This document shows positions 1-6,874 of a stretch of 12,031 nucleotides of DNA, piece after piece. Under the pieces are notes generated by a model. That model was not told the DNA's origin. It searched no databases and was given only the letters and a program-made list of their open reading frames with translations. The translations under genes were made by a program, and so were the position numbers. Source of the stretch: Paracoccaceae bacterium (lineage in GTDB: Bacteria > Pseudomonadota > Alphaproteobacteria > Rhodobacterales > Rhodobacteraceae); assembly GCA_015485375.1 (NCBI GenBank), contig WFTU01000405.1, positions 1-12,031 on the forward strand, written 5' to 3'. Position 1 is the stretch's first letter. Every line of letters starts with the position of its first letter.

Positions 1-1931
1 AAGAAGAACTGCTTCAGGTCGTTGCCGCCAATCGAGATAAAGTCCGCCATCTGGAAGAACTGGTCCGGCGCAAAGGCAAGGCTGGGCGTTTCCAGCATCG
101 CGCCGATCTCGATATCATGCGGTACGCCATGGCGCTTGTTTTTCTCGCGCTTGATTTCCTCAAGCAGCATATCGCGCGCGTCGCGGAATTCGTCGAACTG
201 CGCGATCATCGGGAACATGATGCGGATCGGGCGGCCCTTTGCGCCGCGCAACAGCGACTGGAACTGCATCCGCATCACACCGGGCCGGTCCAGCCCCAGA
301 CGGATCGCCCGCCAGCCCATGGCCGGATTGGGTTCGTCCTGCCGTTTCATATAGGGCAGCACCTTGTCCGAGCCGATGTCGAGCGTGCGGAAGGTCACCG
401 GCTTGCCCTTGGCGGCATCCAGCACCCGCGAATACAGGTCCGCCTGTTCCGTGCGTTTCGGCACCGAGGAGCGCAGCAGGAATTGCAGTTCCGTCCGGTA
501 CAGGCCGACCCCTTCGGCCCCCGAGCTTTCGAGCGATGGCAAGTCCGCCATCAGCCCCGCGTTCATTTCCAGCCGGATATGTTGCCCGTCGGTGGAAACG
601 GCAGGCAGCTTGCGCAGGGCGGCGTATTCTTCCTGCGCTTCCTCGCGCATGGCGACCTTTTCGTGGAAGGCGGTCTTGACGGTATCCTCGGGGCGCAGAT
701 GGGCAACGCCGGCATCTCCGTCCACCAGAATCTCGTCGCCATTCAGCGCCTCGCGCGTGATGCGTGCGGCCTGAATCACCAGCGGAATCGCCAGCGCACG
801 GGCGACAATGGCGGCGTGCGAGCCGACGGAGCCTTCCTCCAGCACCACGCCTTTCAGCTTGTGTCCGTAGTCCAGCAGCTCTGCCGGACCGATGTTTCGG
901 GCCACCAGAATGGCGTCCTCGGGCATGTCGGCACCGTTGCCGTCGCGCCCCGTCAGGATGCGCAGCAGTCGGTTGGACAGGTCGTCAAGGTCGTGCAGGC
1001 GTTCGCGCAAGTACGCATCCGTGACCCGCTCCATGCGCGTGCGGGTGTTGGATTGCTCCTTTTCCACGGCGACCTCGGCGGCCAGACCGCTGTTGATGGA
1101 ATCCTCCATCCGCTCGCGCCAGCCGCGGTCATGGGAGAACATGCGATAGGCTTCCAGCACCTCGCGGTGTTCGCCGCTCGCCGCCATCTGCTCGTCCTTG
1201 AGCATGTTGTCGATCTCGGCCTGCAGGGTTTTGAATGCTTCGGCAAGCCGGCCCTTTTCCACTTCGGGATCATCGGCCACGGGGTTGGTAATCACGATAT
1301 GCGGCTCGTGCAGGACCACATGCCCCTCGGCCACGCCTTCCTGCCCGACGATCCCCTTGGCAAAGAACGGCCGCTGGTGCGGCATGGCCATGGCCTTCTG
1401 TCCCTCGGCCGTAAACGCGCCCAGCTCGGCCATTTCCGCGATGACCATTGCCACCACTTCAAGGCCGTAAACCTCGTCCTCGGTATAGACGCGCGGCTCG
1501 CGGTTCTGCACCACGAGAACCCCGAGCACCTCTCCCAGACGCTGGATCGGCACGCCGAGGAAGGAGGCGTAAATCTCCTCGCCCGTTTCGGGCATATAGC
1601 GGAACCCTTTGGCCGAGGGCGCGTCTTTCGACTGCACCGGACGGGCCAGATCGGCAATGCGCCCGACCAGCCCTTGCCCAACACGCAGGCGGGTTTCATG
1701 GACGGATTCCGGGTTCAGACCTTCGGTGGCGCACAGTTCCAGCGTTTTTTCGTCACGGCGCAGATAGATGGAGCAGACATCGGCCTCCATCGAACGGGCG
1801 ATGGTGCGGGTGATCTTGTCCAGCCGCTCCTGCCCCTCGCCCTGCTCGGCGAGGATCTCGCGCAGGCGTTTGAGCAGGGTGCGGGAATCCACACCCTTGT
1901 GTTTGCTCTGTTCCGGTTTTTTATCGGGCAT
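1..1931 (-). CDS. ptsP: PtsP: GAF-domain phosphoenolpyruvate-protein phosphotransferase (enzyme I-Ntr), C-terminus cut by window edge
   Basis: First enzyme of the nitrogen-related PTS: it autophosphorylates from PEP on a histidine and passes the phosphate to NPr (PtsO) in the cytoplasm. 643 residues are visible; family members are usually near 750, so roughly the last 100 are missing. Visible order: a GAF domain (about 30-172), the PEP-utiliser N-terminal/NPr-binding region (about 190-315), the mobile swivelling domain with GSVGSHAAIVAR giving phospho-histidine His372, then the PEP-binding TIM barrel with GVGLYRTEL (Arg479) and ISIGGNDLKQFF at the window edge. The catalytic cysteine motif would lie beyond base 1. 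The ATG at 1931 is chosen because the only nearby upstream ATG (1944) hits a stop within eight codons. It starts 14 bases after the lysC stop, suggesting one transcript. The GAF domain separates it from the sugar-PTS enzyme I; in other bacteria it senses nitrogen metabolites such as glutamine, which the sequence itself does not prove here. Confidence 0.95.
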   Translation of the reverse strand, partial: MPDKKPEQSKHKGVDSRTLLKRLREILAEQGEGQERLDKITRTIARSMEADVCSIYLRRDEKTLELCATEGLNPESVHETRLRVGQGLVGRIADLARPVQSKDAPSAKGFRYMPETGEEIYASFLGVPIQRLGEVLGVLVVQNREPRVYTEDEVYGLEVVAMVIAEMAELGAFTAEGQKAMAMPHQRPFFAKGIVGQEGVAEGHVVLHEPHIVITNPVADDPEVEKGRLAEAFKTLQAEIDNMLKDEQMAASGEHREVLEAYRMFSHDRGWRERMEDSINSGLAAEVAVEKEQSNTRTRMERVTDAYLRERLHDLDDLSNRLLRILTGRDGNGADMPEDAILVARNIGPAELLDYGHKLKGVVLEEGSVGSHAAIVARALAIPLVIQAARITREALNGDEILVDGDAGVAHLRPEDTVKTAFHEKVAMREEAQEEYAALRKLPAVSTDGQHIRLEMNAGLMADLPSLESSGAEGVGLYRTELQFLLRSSVPKRTEQADLYSRVLDAAKGKPVTFRTLDIGSDKVLPYMKRQDEPNPAMGWRAIRLGLDRPGVMRMQFQSLLRGAKGRPIRIMFPMIAQFDEFRDARDMLLEEIKREKNKRHGVPHDIEIGAMLETPSLAFAPDQFFQMADFISIGGNDLKQFF

Positions 1932-1945
1932 CGGCTGCCCCCATG

Positions 1946-3199
1946 TTATGACGCTTTGTCCAGCTCGAAAGCATCATGCAGGGATTGCACCGCAAGTTCC
2001 ATATATTTCCGGTCCACCAGCACGGAAACCTTGATTTCCGAGGTGGTGATAACCTTGATATTGATCCCGTCGTCCGACAATGCCTTGAACATTTTCTGGG
2101 CAATACCGGCGTGCGAGCGCATGCCGATGCCGACGATGGAGACCTTGGCTACCTCGGTATCGGATTCCAGTGCGTGGTAGTTGATCTCTCCCTGCGCCTT
2201 GGCTTCCTCGACCGCCTTGCGGGCCAGCGGCACCTGTTCGACAGGGCAGGAGAAGGTCATATCCGTGCGCCCTTCCTCGGAAATGTTCTGGATGATCATA
2301 TCGACGTTCACCCCCGCCTCGGCCAGCGGGCCGAAAATGGCGGCGGCAATGCCCGGACGGTCGGCGACCGAGATCAGGGTCATTTTGGCCTCGTCGCGCA
2401 CATAGGCGACTCCGGCAACGGCGTTCTGTTCCATGATTTCCTCCTCGTCACAGACAAGCGTGCCCGGCTCGTCCGAAAAACTGCTCAGCACCTGCAGGCG
2501 CACCTTGTATCGCATGGCCAGCTCGACCGAGCGGGTTTGCAGAACCTTGGCCCCCAGCGAGGCCAGTTCCAGCATTTCCTCGTAGGCGATCTTGTGCAGC
2601 TTGCGCGCTTTTTGCGTGATGCGCGGGTCCGTGGTGTAGATCCCGTCCACATCGGTATAGATATCGCAGCGCTCCGCATCGAGCGCGGCGGCGAAAGCCA
2701 CGGCTGTGGTGTCGGAGCCGCCACGGCCGAGCGTAGTGATCCGCCCTTCCTCGCTGAGGCCCTGAAAGCCGGCGACAACAGCCACCTGCATGCCCTCGTC
2801 GAATTTCGCATCGAGGTTCTCGCTCGGGATATCCAGAATCCGCGCGGCCCCGTGCGCCGAGGTGGTTTTCACCGGCACCTGCCAGCCCAGCCAGCTGCGC
2901 GCCTGAACGCCCATTTCCTGCAAGACGATGGCCAGCAAGCCGGATGTCACCTGCTCGCCGGAGGCCACAACCGCATCATATTCGCGGGCATCGTAAAACC
3001 CCGGCGCATTCGCATCCGGTCCCGCGGCCGCTTCGCCGACCCAGCCGACCAGCTCGTTGGTCTTGCCGGACATGGCGGAGACGACAACAACGACCTGATA
3101 GCCGGTATCCACCTCGTGCTGCACTTTGTGCGCGACGTTGTGGATGCGCTCCAGATCGGCAACGGAGGTGCCTCCGAATTTCATCACCAGACGTGGCAT
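1946..3199 (-). CDS. lysC: Aspartate kinase with two C-terminal ACT domains
   Basis: Phosphorylates L-aspartate with ATP to 4-aspartyl phosphate, the committed step toward lysine, diaminopimelate, threonine, methionine and isoleucine; cytoplasmic. The 417 residues match the usual length of monofunctional aspartate kinases. Visible motifs: KFGGTSV at 7-13 (nucleotide/substrate loop), TLGRGGSDTTAVA at 156-168, YTDVDGIYTTDPR at 181-193, then two ACT domains at about 270-340 (RPGIAAAIFGPLAEAGVNVD) and 352-415 (SHAGIAQKMFKALSDDGINI), which in this family bind lysine and/or threonine for feedback inhibition. The ATG at 3199 gives the canonical MPRLVMKFGGTSV start and has an AAGGG about 11 bases upstream. 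There is no homoserine dehydrogenase fusion. The gene lies 14 bases before ptsP and 74 bases after the DUF1178 gene, all on the same strand. Because of the internal start in the beta-type family, a shorter regulatory subunit could also be made, but I see no decisive internal ribosome site. Confidence 0.97.
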   Translation of the reverse strand: MPRLVMKFGGTSVADLERIHNVAHKVQHEVDTGYQVVVVVSAMSGKTNELVGWVGEAAAGPDANAPGFYDAREYDAVVASGEQVTSGLLAIVLQEMGVQARSWLGWQVPVKTTSAHGAARILDIPSENLDAKFDEGMQVAVVAGFQGLSEEGRITTLGRGGSDTTAVAFAAALDAERCDIYTDVDGIYTTDPRITQKARKLHKIAYEEMLELASLGAKVLQTRSVELAMRYKVRLQVLSSFSDEPGTLVCDEEEIMEQNAVAGVAYVRDEAKMTLISVADRPGIAAAIFGPLAEAGVNVDMIIQNISEEGRTDMTFSCPVEQVPLARKAVEEAKAQGEINYHALESDTEVAKVSIVGIGMRSHAGIAQKMFKALSDDGINIKVITTSEIKVSVLVDRKYMELAVQSLHDAFELDKAS

Positions 3200-3237
3200 G
3201 GTCAGGATTTCCCTTAAGCGTCAATTCGATTTCGCCC

Positions 3238-3266
3238 CTCATACAGCGCAAGGGCGAGGGTCGCAA
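3238..3266 (-). promoter_or_regulatory. Candidate sigma70-type promoter for lysC-ptsP
   Basis: Read on the minus strand, TTGCGA (3266-3261) and TATGAG (3243-3238) are separated by exactly 17 bases. Each hexamer matches four of six positions of the TTGACA/TATAAT consensus. A start about seven bases beyond the -10 would leave a leader of roughly 30 bases before the lysC ATG at 3199. The site lies in the 74-base gap between the DUF1178 gene and lysC. This is pattern matching only; lysC could equally be read from the DUF1178 promoter. Confidence 0.3.
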
Positions 3267-3273
3267 GGCGGCG

Positions 3274-3681
3274 CTATGACACTTTGCGGCTGCTCCAGGG
3301 CAGGGGCAGGACCGGCACGCCGTCCTCGATCAGGGATTTCGCCTCGTCGATGCGGGCCTCGCCGTAAATCGCACGCTCCGGTGCCTCGCCTTCGTGGATT
3401 TTCCGCGCTTCGGCGGCAAATTCCCGCCCGACGTTATCGGCGTTCTTTTCCACGCTCTCGCGCAGTTTCTTCACGGCCTGTTCGGGGGCTGCTTCCGACG
3501 ACAGCCTGCGCTTGCTTCCGGCAGAAACCCGCGGCGCCATAATCGCCTTTTCGATCCCGGTATCACCGCAAACAACGCAGGAGAGCAGGTTGCCGCGCAC
3601 CAGCTTGTCAAAATCCGCAGCGGACGAAAACCATGAATCAAACTCATGCCCGTTGGAGCATTTCAAATCATAAAGGATCAT
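3274..3681 (-). CDS. DUF1178 family small zinc-ribbon-like protein
   Basis: A 135-residue cytoplasmic protein of the DUF1178 family, common in alpha- and betaproteobacteria and of unknown function. The N-terminus carries a probable metal site: Cys8 and His12 in LKCSNGHEFDSWF, then Cys35 and Cys38 in LSCVVCG, resembling a zinc ribbon. The middle (about 60-100) is charged and probably helical, and the C-terminus contains the family-typical ARKIHEGEAPERAIYGEA and a conserved proline-rich tail (GVPVLPLPW). I chose the ATG at 3681 because GGAGGGG sits about six bases upstream; a TTG five codons earlier would bury that ribosome site inside the gene. It is divergent from phoR and is the first gene of the minus-strand group with lysC and ptsP. 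Family assignment is from recalled sequence style; function is not inferred. Confidence 0.9.
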   Translation of the reverse strand: MILYDLKCSNGHEFDSWFSSAADFDKLVRGNLLSCVVCGDTGIEKAIMAPRVSAGSKRRLSSEAAPEQAVKKLRESVEKNADNVGREFAAEARKIHEGEAPERAIYGEARIDEAKSLIEDGVPVLPLPWSSRKVS

Positions 3682-3802
3682 AGACTTCCCCTCCAACTTT
3701 TGCCCACCTTCATATACGCCGCGACGATCAAAGCAAAGCTTCTTCTTGATCCGTTTCGCGCCAGCAAGTAACAGAACCTCAGCAATATAGCAGGAGGCTG
3801 CC
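3682..3802. promoter_or_regulatory. Divergent intergenic region between the DUF1178 gene and phoR
   Basis: These 121 bases must hold the start signals for both directions. On the plus strand TTGATC (3746-3751) and TAACAG (3769-3774) are 17 bases apart and form a weak sigma70-like pair for phoR. On the minus strand a TATATG-like box (about 3710-3715) could serve the DUF1178 gene. I see no Pho box here, so phoR does not appear to be PhoB-activated from this site. The ribosome site AGGAGG (3792-3797) for phoR lies at the right end. Confidence 0.3.
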
Positions 3803-5050
3803 TTGCAGGAACGATTCTGGCCCTATGTGCTTCTGGCCCTGCTGAGCGCGGGAACCGCCGCCATTCTTTCGGTGCTGGACCGCCCTTACTGGCTGATATT
3901 TCTGGCGGTTTTCTTCATCGTCGTCATTTTCGCCCTGATTCGCATCGCGTTGCACGATCCGGTCGAGGAGCCGGCCTCGGAACTGATCACCCATCATCCC
4001 CCCGGTGCCTTGCCCGCAGGATTCGGCCGCGCACTTCTGGACCAGATGCCGCTGGCGCTGGTGGTGATTTCCCCCGTCGGGCGCATCACCTATGGCAACA
4101 AGGCCGCCAAGGAGCGGTTTCCGCATGTAAAAAAGGGCGATCACTTCGCCACCCTCCTGCGCACTCCCGCCTTTGTCGATGCGGTAAACGAGGTCATCGC
4201 CAACGGCGGCAGTCGCAAGGTAGCATTTTCGTCGGGGCAGGAGACGAAACGCTACTACGAGGCCCGCATCGGCGTGCTGCCCGCAGGCAGCGAATTCGGC
4301 GTGTCCGAACAAATCCTTGTCGATATCGAGGACCGCACACTGGAACGCCGCTCCGACAAAATGCGTTCCGATTTCATTGCCAACGCCAGCCACGAGTTGC
4401 GCACGCCGCTAGCTTCGATCCTCGGCTATATCGAAACCCTGCAGGGCCATGCGCGCGAGGATCCCGTCGCGCAGGAAAAATTCCTGAAGATCATGAACAA
4501 GCAGGCCAGCCGGATGCAGCGTCTGGTCGACGATCTGATGTCGCTCAGCCGGATCGAGATGAACGCCCACGTCCGCCCCTCCACCCCCTGCGATATTTTC
4601 GATCTGGTGCGCGAGGCGATTGCCAGCCTGAAACCGCTGGAGGCCGAAAACCACGTGACGCTGGATTGCCGCCTACCCGAAAACGGCCCGACGGTGCCGG
4701 GCGACCGGGACCAGTTGAACCAGGTCTTCGTCAACCTGTTGATGAACGCCATGAAATACGGCGACAAGGGCGAAACCGTGGAGGTCGAACTGGCGCCGGA
4801 AACACCGGAGAGTGCCGGAATGCTCGGCATCACCGTGCGCGACCACGGTCAGGGCATCGCCCCGAAACATATCGAGCGCCTGACCGAACGGTTTTACCGC
4901 GTCAACGCGGCCCAAAGCCGGAACAAGGGCGGCACCGGCCTCGGCCTCGCCATCGTCAAGCACATCCTGCAACGGCACCGCGGACAGCTGCGGATCGAGT
5001 CGGAGCCGGGCCAGGGCTCGGAATTCACGGTATGGTTGCCGCTGGAATGA
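3803..5050 (+). CDS. phoR: PhoR: phosphate-regulon sensor histidine kinase
   Basis: Inner-membrane sensor kinase that phosphorylates the response regulator PhoB when phosphate is scarce and is held in check by the Pst transporter through PhoU. The 415 residues show two N-terminal membrane segments (about 7-25 and 28-50) with almost no periplasmic loop, typical of PhoR, then a PAS-like domain (about 75-180). The HisKA H-box is NASHELRTPLASILGYIET with His197. The ATPase domain has the N-box QVFVNLLMNAMKYG (Asn311, Asn315), DHGQG (347-351) and GGTGLGLAIV (376-385). The start is a TTG at 3803, fixed by a full AGGAGG five bases upstream and the absence of any in-frame ATG before the PAS domain. 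Identity as PhoR rather than another kinase rests on this architecture plus the downstream pst genes. phoB is not adjacent and is presumably beyond phoU. Confidence 0.95.
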   Translation: MQERFWPYVLLALLSAGTAAILSVLDRPYWLIFLAVFFIVVIFALIRIALHDPVEEPASELITHHPPGALPAGFGRALLDQMPLALVVISPVGRITYGNKAAKERFPHVKKGDHFATLLRTPAFVDAVNEVIANGGSRKVAFSSGQETKRYYEARIGVLPAGSEFGVSEQILVDIEDRTLERRSDKMRSDFIANASHELRTPLASILGYIETLQGHAREDPVAQEKFLKIMNKQASRMQRLVDDLMSLSRIEMNAHVRPSTPCDIFDLVREAIASLKPLEAENHVTLDCRLPENGPTVPGDRDQLNQVFVNLLMNAMKYGDKGETVEVELAPETPESAGMLGITVRDHGQGIAPKHIERLTERFYRVNAAQSRNKGGTGLGLAIVKHILQRHRGQLRIESEPGQGSEFTVWLPLE

Positions 5051-5052
5051 TC

Positions 5053-5071
5053 GCCGTTTGCGTGCAACGGC
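5053..5071 (+). other. Small hairpin directly after the phoR stop
   Basis: GCCGTT (5053-5058) and AACGGC (5066-5071) form a perfect 6-bp stem with a seven-base loop, two bases after the phoR stop. No T-run follows, so it is not a good intrinsic terminator. It might slow 3'-end decay of phoR mRNA or be chance. The gap to the next gene is only 71 bases, and I see no convincing promoter in it. Confidence 0.3.
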
Positions 5072-5121
5072 AGAACCCGCTAGTCATATCCGCAAGAGAT
5101 TATTGAACAGGATTGTTTCCG

Positions 5122-6726
5122 ATGCCTGCCACATTGCGTTTTGCCCTTTACCTTGTTGCACTCACCGCTACCGCTACCGCCTTGCTGCTGTCCTCCGGCA
5201 AACTGGTGCTGACGGCCCATGTCGGCGATGTCCTGCACGCGCTCGAGTCCGGCTACCGCATGGTGGACGGGGAAGTGCCGCACCTCGATTTCATGACCCC
5301 GATCGGCATTCTCGGCTTTGCGCCGATTGCCCTGTTCCTTTCGCTCGGCTTTGCTCCGGGGGCCTCGCTTGTCCTGTCGAACACGCTGGTGACCGCGCTG
5401 TTGTTGCCCGCAACCGTCTGGATCGGCAGCACCCGTTTCGAAGGATGGGCGCGCCGGGTTTTCGGCACGGTGATTGTCCTCTACGGTATGGCGTTCCTGT
5501 ATGGCGGCATCGCGCAAGCCACGTCGTTTTCCATGCACTACAACCGCTGGGCATGGGCCATCACGTTCCTGGTGCTGACCACGCTCCTGATCCCGTCGCG
5601 GGGCCAACCCCGCCCGGTTATCGAGGCGTTGATCATCGGGCTTGGCCTTTCGGCGCTGGCGCTGATGAAGATGACCTTCTTTATATCGTTCGGCGGCGCA
5701 ACCCTGCTGATCCTTCTGGCCAGCCGGCGCTTTCGCCTGATGGGCATGGTGGCCGTTGTCGGAGCGGCGGTAGCTCTGTTCGTCACACTTCTGTTCGGGA
5801 TCGATTTCTGGTTCGCCTATGCCGGCAACCTGCTGGAAGTCGCGGTGAACTCGCCGCGCCCGTATCCCGACCGGGACATGATGTCGACGCTGGTTGCCCC
5901 GGACAGGGTACTGGGAACGCTGGCCTATCTTCTCGCCATCGTCGTTCTGCGCGGGACCGGAGCCAGACAGCAGGGGCTGGCGCTGCTGATACTGGCACCT
6001 GCGTTTGTCTATGTGATGTTCCAGAACTGGGGCAACGAACAGAAATGGCTGGTTTTCCTAGGGCTGTTTCTGGTGGCGAATATGCCCCCGGCGGACGCGC
6101 GCGCCTATCTGGGCATTCCGGCGCGCAAGCTGGTCACGGGGCTGCTCGTGGTTATCGCTACGCTGATCGTTCCGCCGATGCTGACCATGTCCGCTTCGTT
6201 CCTCAAGGCACCCTATTTCAACGAAGCCACGGCACGACAAATCCCGTTCAGCGAAGGGCCGCGCGACCTGTGGATCACAAAGAGAGGCAACTTGCTGCGT
6301 TCTGTCGTGATGTCCTTTACCGAAACCGGTCTGCCCCCCGGCGAAGACCCCGCCGATTTCCCGCCGCAGGTGTTTCAGGGCGAGGAACTGCCCCGTTGTA
6401 TTTTGCAAAGCGGATACCTCAGCAATGTGTACGAGGGGCTGAAGCTGGTAGCCTCCGTGCCCGAGGCCGCCAATGCAGAGCTGGCACTGGCGGACAATGT
6501 AAACAATTTCTGGATGTTCTCCGACATCAAGCGTCTGCGCGGGGGCGCGCCATGGTATTATAGCGGCACGTATGGATACGAGAACGCGGATTACTTCCTT
6601 GTGCCGCTGTGTCCGAAAGGCCCGCTGAAACGCAAGGAAGCGATTCAGGCAATGGAATCGACCGGCTGGCAGTTTGACGAAGCCGCCCGCAGCGACACAT
6701 ATATCCTGTATAAAATCCTTCGATAG
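5122..6726 (+). CDS. Polytopic inner-membrane protein of unknown function, possibly GT-C-fold glycosyltransferase-like
   Basis: A 534-residue protein with about ten hydrophobic segments in the first 360 residues (among them about 6-24, 62-78, 82-101, 112-131, 144-158, 168-200, 207-226, 263-277, 285-300, 308-320, 336-356) and then a soluble C-terminal domain of about 170 residues, probably periplasmic. The stretch after the first membrane segment, HALESGYRMVDGEVPHLDF at 39-57 followed by TPIGILGF, resembles the first periplasmic loop of bacterial GT-C glycosyltransferases (DG-x-x-P-y-x-DF then a helix). Asp50 and Asp56 would be the candidate acidic residues. The C-terminal part has DNVNNFWMFSDI, GGAPWYY and ENADYFLVP, which recall conserved blocks in uncharacterised proteins of this kind. 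The ATG at 5122 is preferred, with AGGA at 5108-5111; a TTG three codons earlier is too close to that site. It lies 71 bases after phoR and before the pstS control region. Membrane nature is certain; the enzyme class is a guess. Confidence 0.88.
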   Translation: MPATLRFALYLVALTATATALLLSSGKLVLTAHVGDVLHALESGYRMVDGEVPHLDFMTPIGILGFAPIALFLSLGFAPGASLVLSNTLVTALLLPATVWIGSTRFEGWARRVFGTVIVLYGMAFLYGGIAQATSFSMHYNRWAWAITFLVLTTLLIPSRGQPRPVIEALIIGLGLSALALMKMTFFISFGGATLLILLASRRFRLMGMVAVVGAAVALFVTLLFGIDFWFAYAGNLLEVAVNSPRPYPDRDMMSTLVAPDRVLGTLAYLLAIVVLRGTGARQQGLALLILAPAFVYVMFQNWGNEQKWLVFLGLFLVANMPPADARAYLGIPARKLVTGLLVVIATLIVPPMLTMSASFLKAPYFNEATARQIPFSEGPRDLWITKRGNLLRSVVMSFTETGLPPGEDPADFPPQVFQGEELPRCILQSGYLSNVYEGLKLVASVPEAANAELALADNVNNFWMFSDIKRLRGGAPWYYSGTYGYENADYFLVPLCPKGPLKRKEAIQAMESTGWQFDEAARSDTYILYKILR

Positions 6727-6737
6727 CGGGTAAAACC

Positions 6738-6770
6738 GTTTTATCACAGCATCTTACGCTGTCATAAAAC
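6738..6770. repeat. 13-bp inverted repeat overlapping the pstS Pho box
   Basis: GTTTTATCACAGC (6738-6750) and GCTGTCATAAAAC (6758-6770) are reverse complements at 12 of 13 positions, separated by ATCTTAC. The right arm is the first half of Pho box 1; the left arm, read on the minus strand, is a Pho half-box with one change (CTGTGATAAAAC). In RNA it would form a stable stem 11 bases after the preceding stop codon, so it might also end the upstream transcript, although the bases after the stem are not a clean U-run. A separate perfect palindrome TAAAAC-C-GTTTTA (6731-6743) overlaps the left arm. Confidence 0.6.
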
Positions 6771-6776
6771 TGTTAC
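6759..6776 (+). promoter_or_regulatory. Pho box 1 (PhoB operator) upstream of pstS
   Basis: CTGTCATAAAACTGTTAC fits the classical PhoB consensus (CTGTCATAAA-N-CTGTCAC-type) at all but one position. It consists of two direct 7-mers (TGTCAT..., TGTTAC...) 11 bp apart. It sits 98 bases upstream of the pstS ATG, in the only sizeable gap of the locus. By family knowledge phospho-PhoB dimers bind such boxes and recruit sigma70 RNA polymerase at a promoter with a poor -35. Confidence 0.85.
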
Positions 6777-6780
6777 CCGG

Positions 6781-6798
6781 ATGTTATAAAACTGCACT
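6781..6798 (+). promoter_or_regulatory. Pho box 2 and probable -10 of the pst operon
   Basis: TGTTATAAAAC (6782-6792) followed by TGCACT (6793-6798) repeats the first box 22 bp downstream, keeping the 11-bp register, so PhoB half-sites start at 6760, 6771, 6782 and 6793. Ten bases beyond lies TAGTTT (6809-6814), the spacing expected for the -10 element of a PhoB-activated promoter, with no recognisable -35. A start near 6821 would give a leader of about 54 bases. The leader includes a small CGACA/TGTCG hairpin (6828-6843). Confidence 0.65.
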
Positions 6799-6874
6799 CG
6801 AACGTGAGTAGTTTCACCTTGATCCGGCGACATGTGGTTGTCGGGCAGCAAGATAACACCTGTTGGAGAGATCC

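Noticed and set aside
117..2180. 687-codon open frame on the plus strand across the ptsP region
   Set aside because: It is antisense to ptsP, whose motifs (His372, Arg479, GAF) are clear; the composition (His, Gln, Arg rich) is typical of a shadow frame in GC-rich DNA.
1976..3217. 413-codon open frame on the plus strand opposite lysC
   Set aside because: Shadow of lysC, which has full-length aspartate kinase motifs; no family features in the opposite frame.
3226..3260. Possible TCGCCC/GGGCGA hairpin after the DUF1178 gene as a terminator
   Set aside because: The stem is only six base pairs with a long loop, there is no T-run, and it overlaps a better candidate lysC promoter.
3779..4393. 204-codon minus-strand frame opposite the start of phoR
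   Set aside because: Shadow of phoR; no ribosome site and no domain, and phoR is certain.
5058..6563. 501-codon open frame overlapping the membrane-protein gene in another plus-strand frame
   Set aside because: Its translation is Arg/Pro/Gly-rich without domains, while the overlapping frame gives regular membrane segments and a proper start with AGGA.
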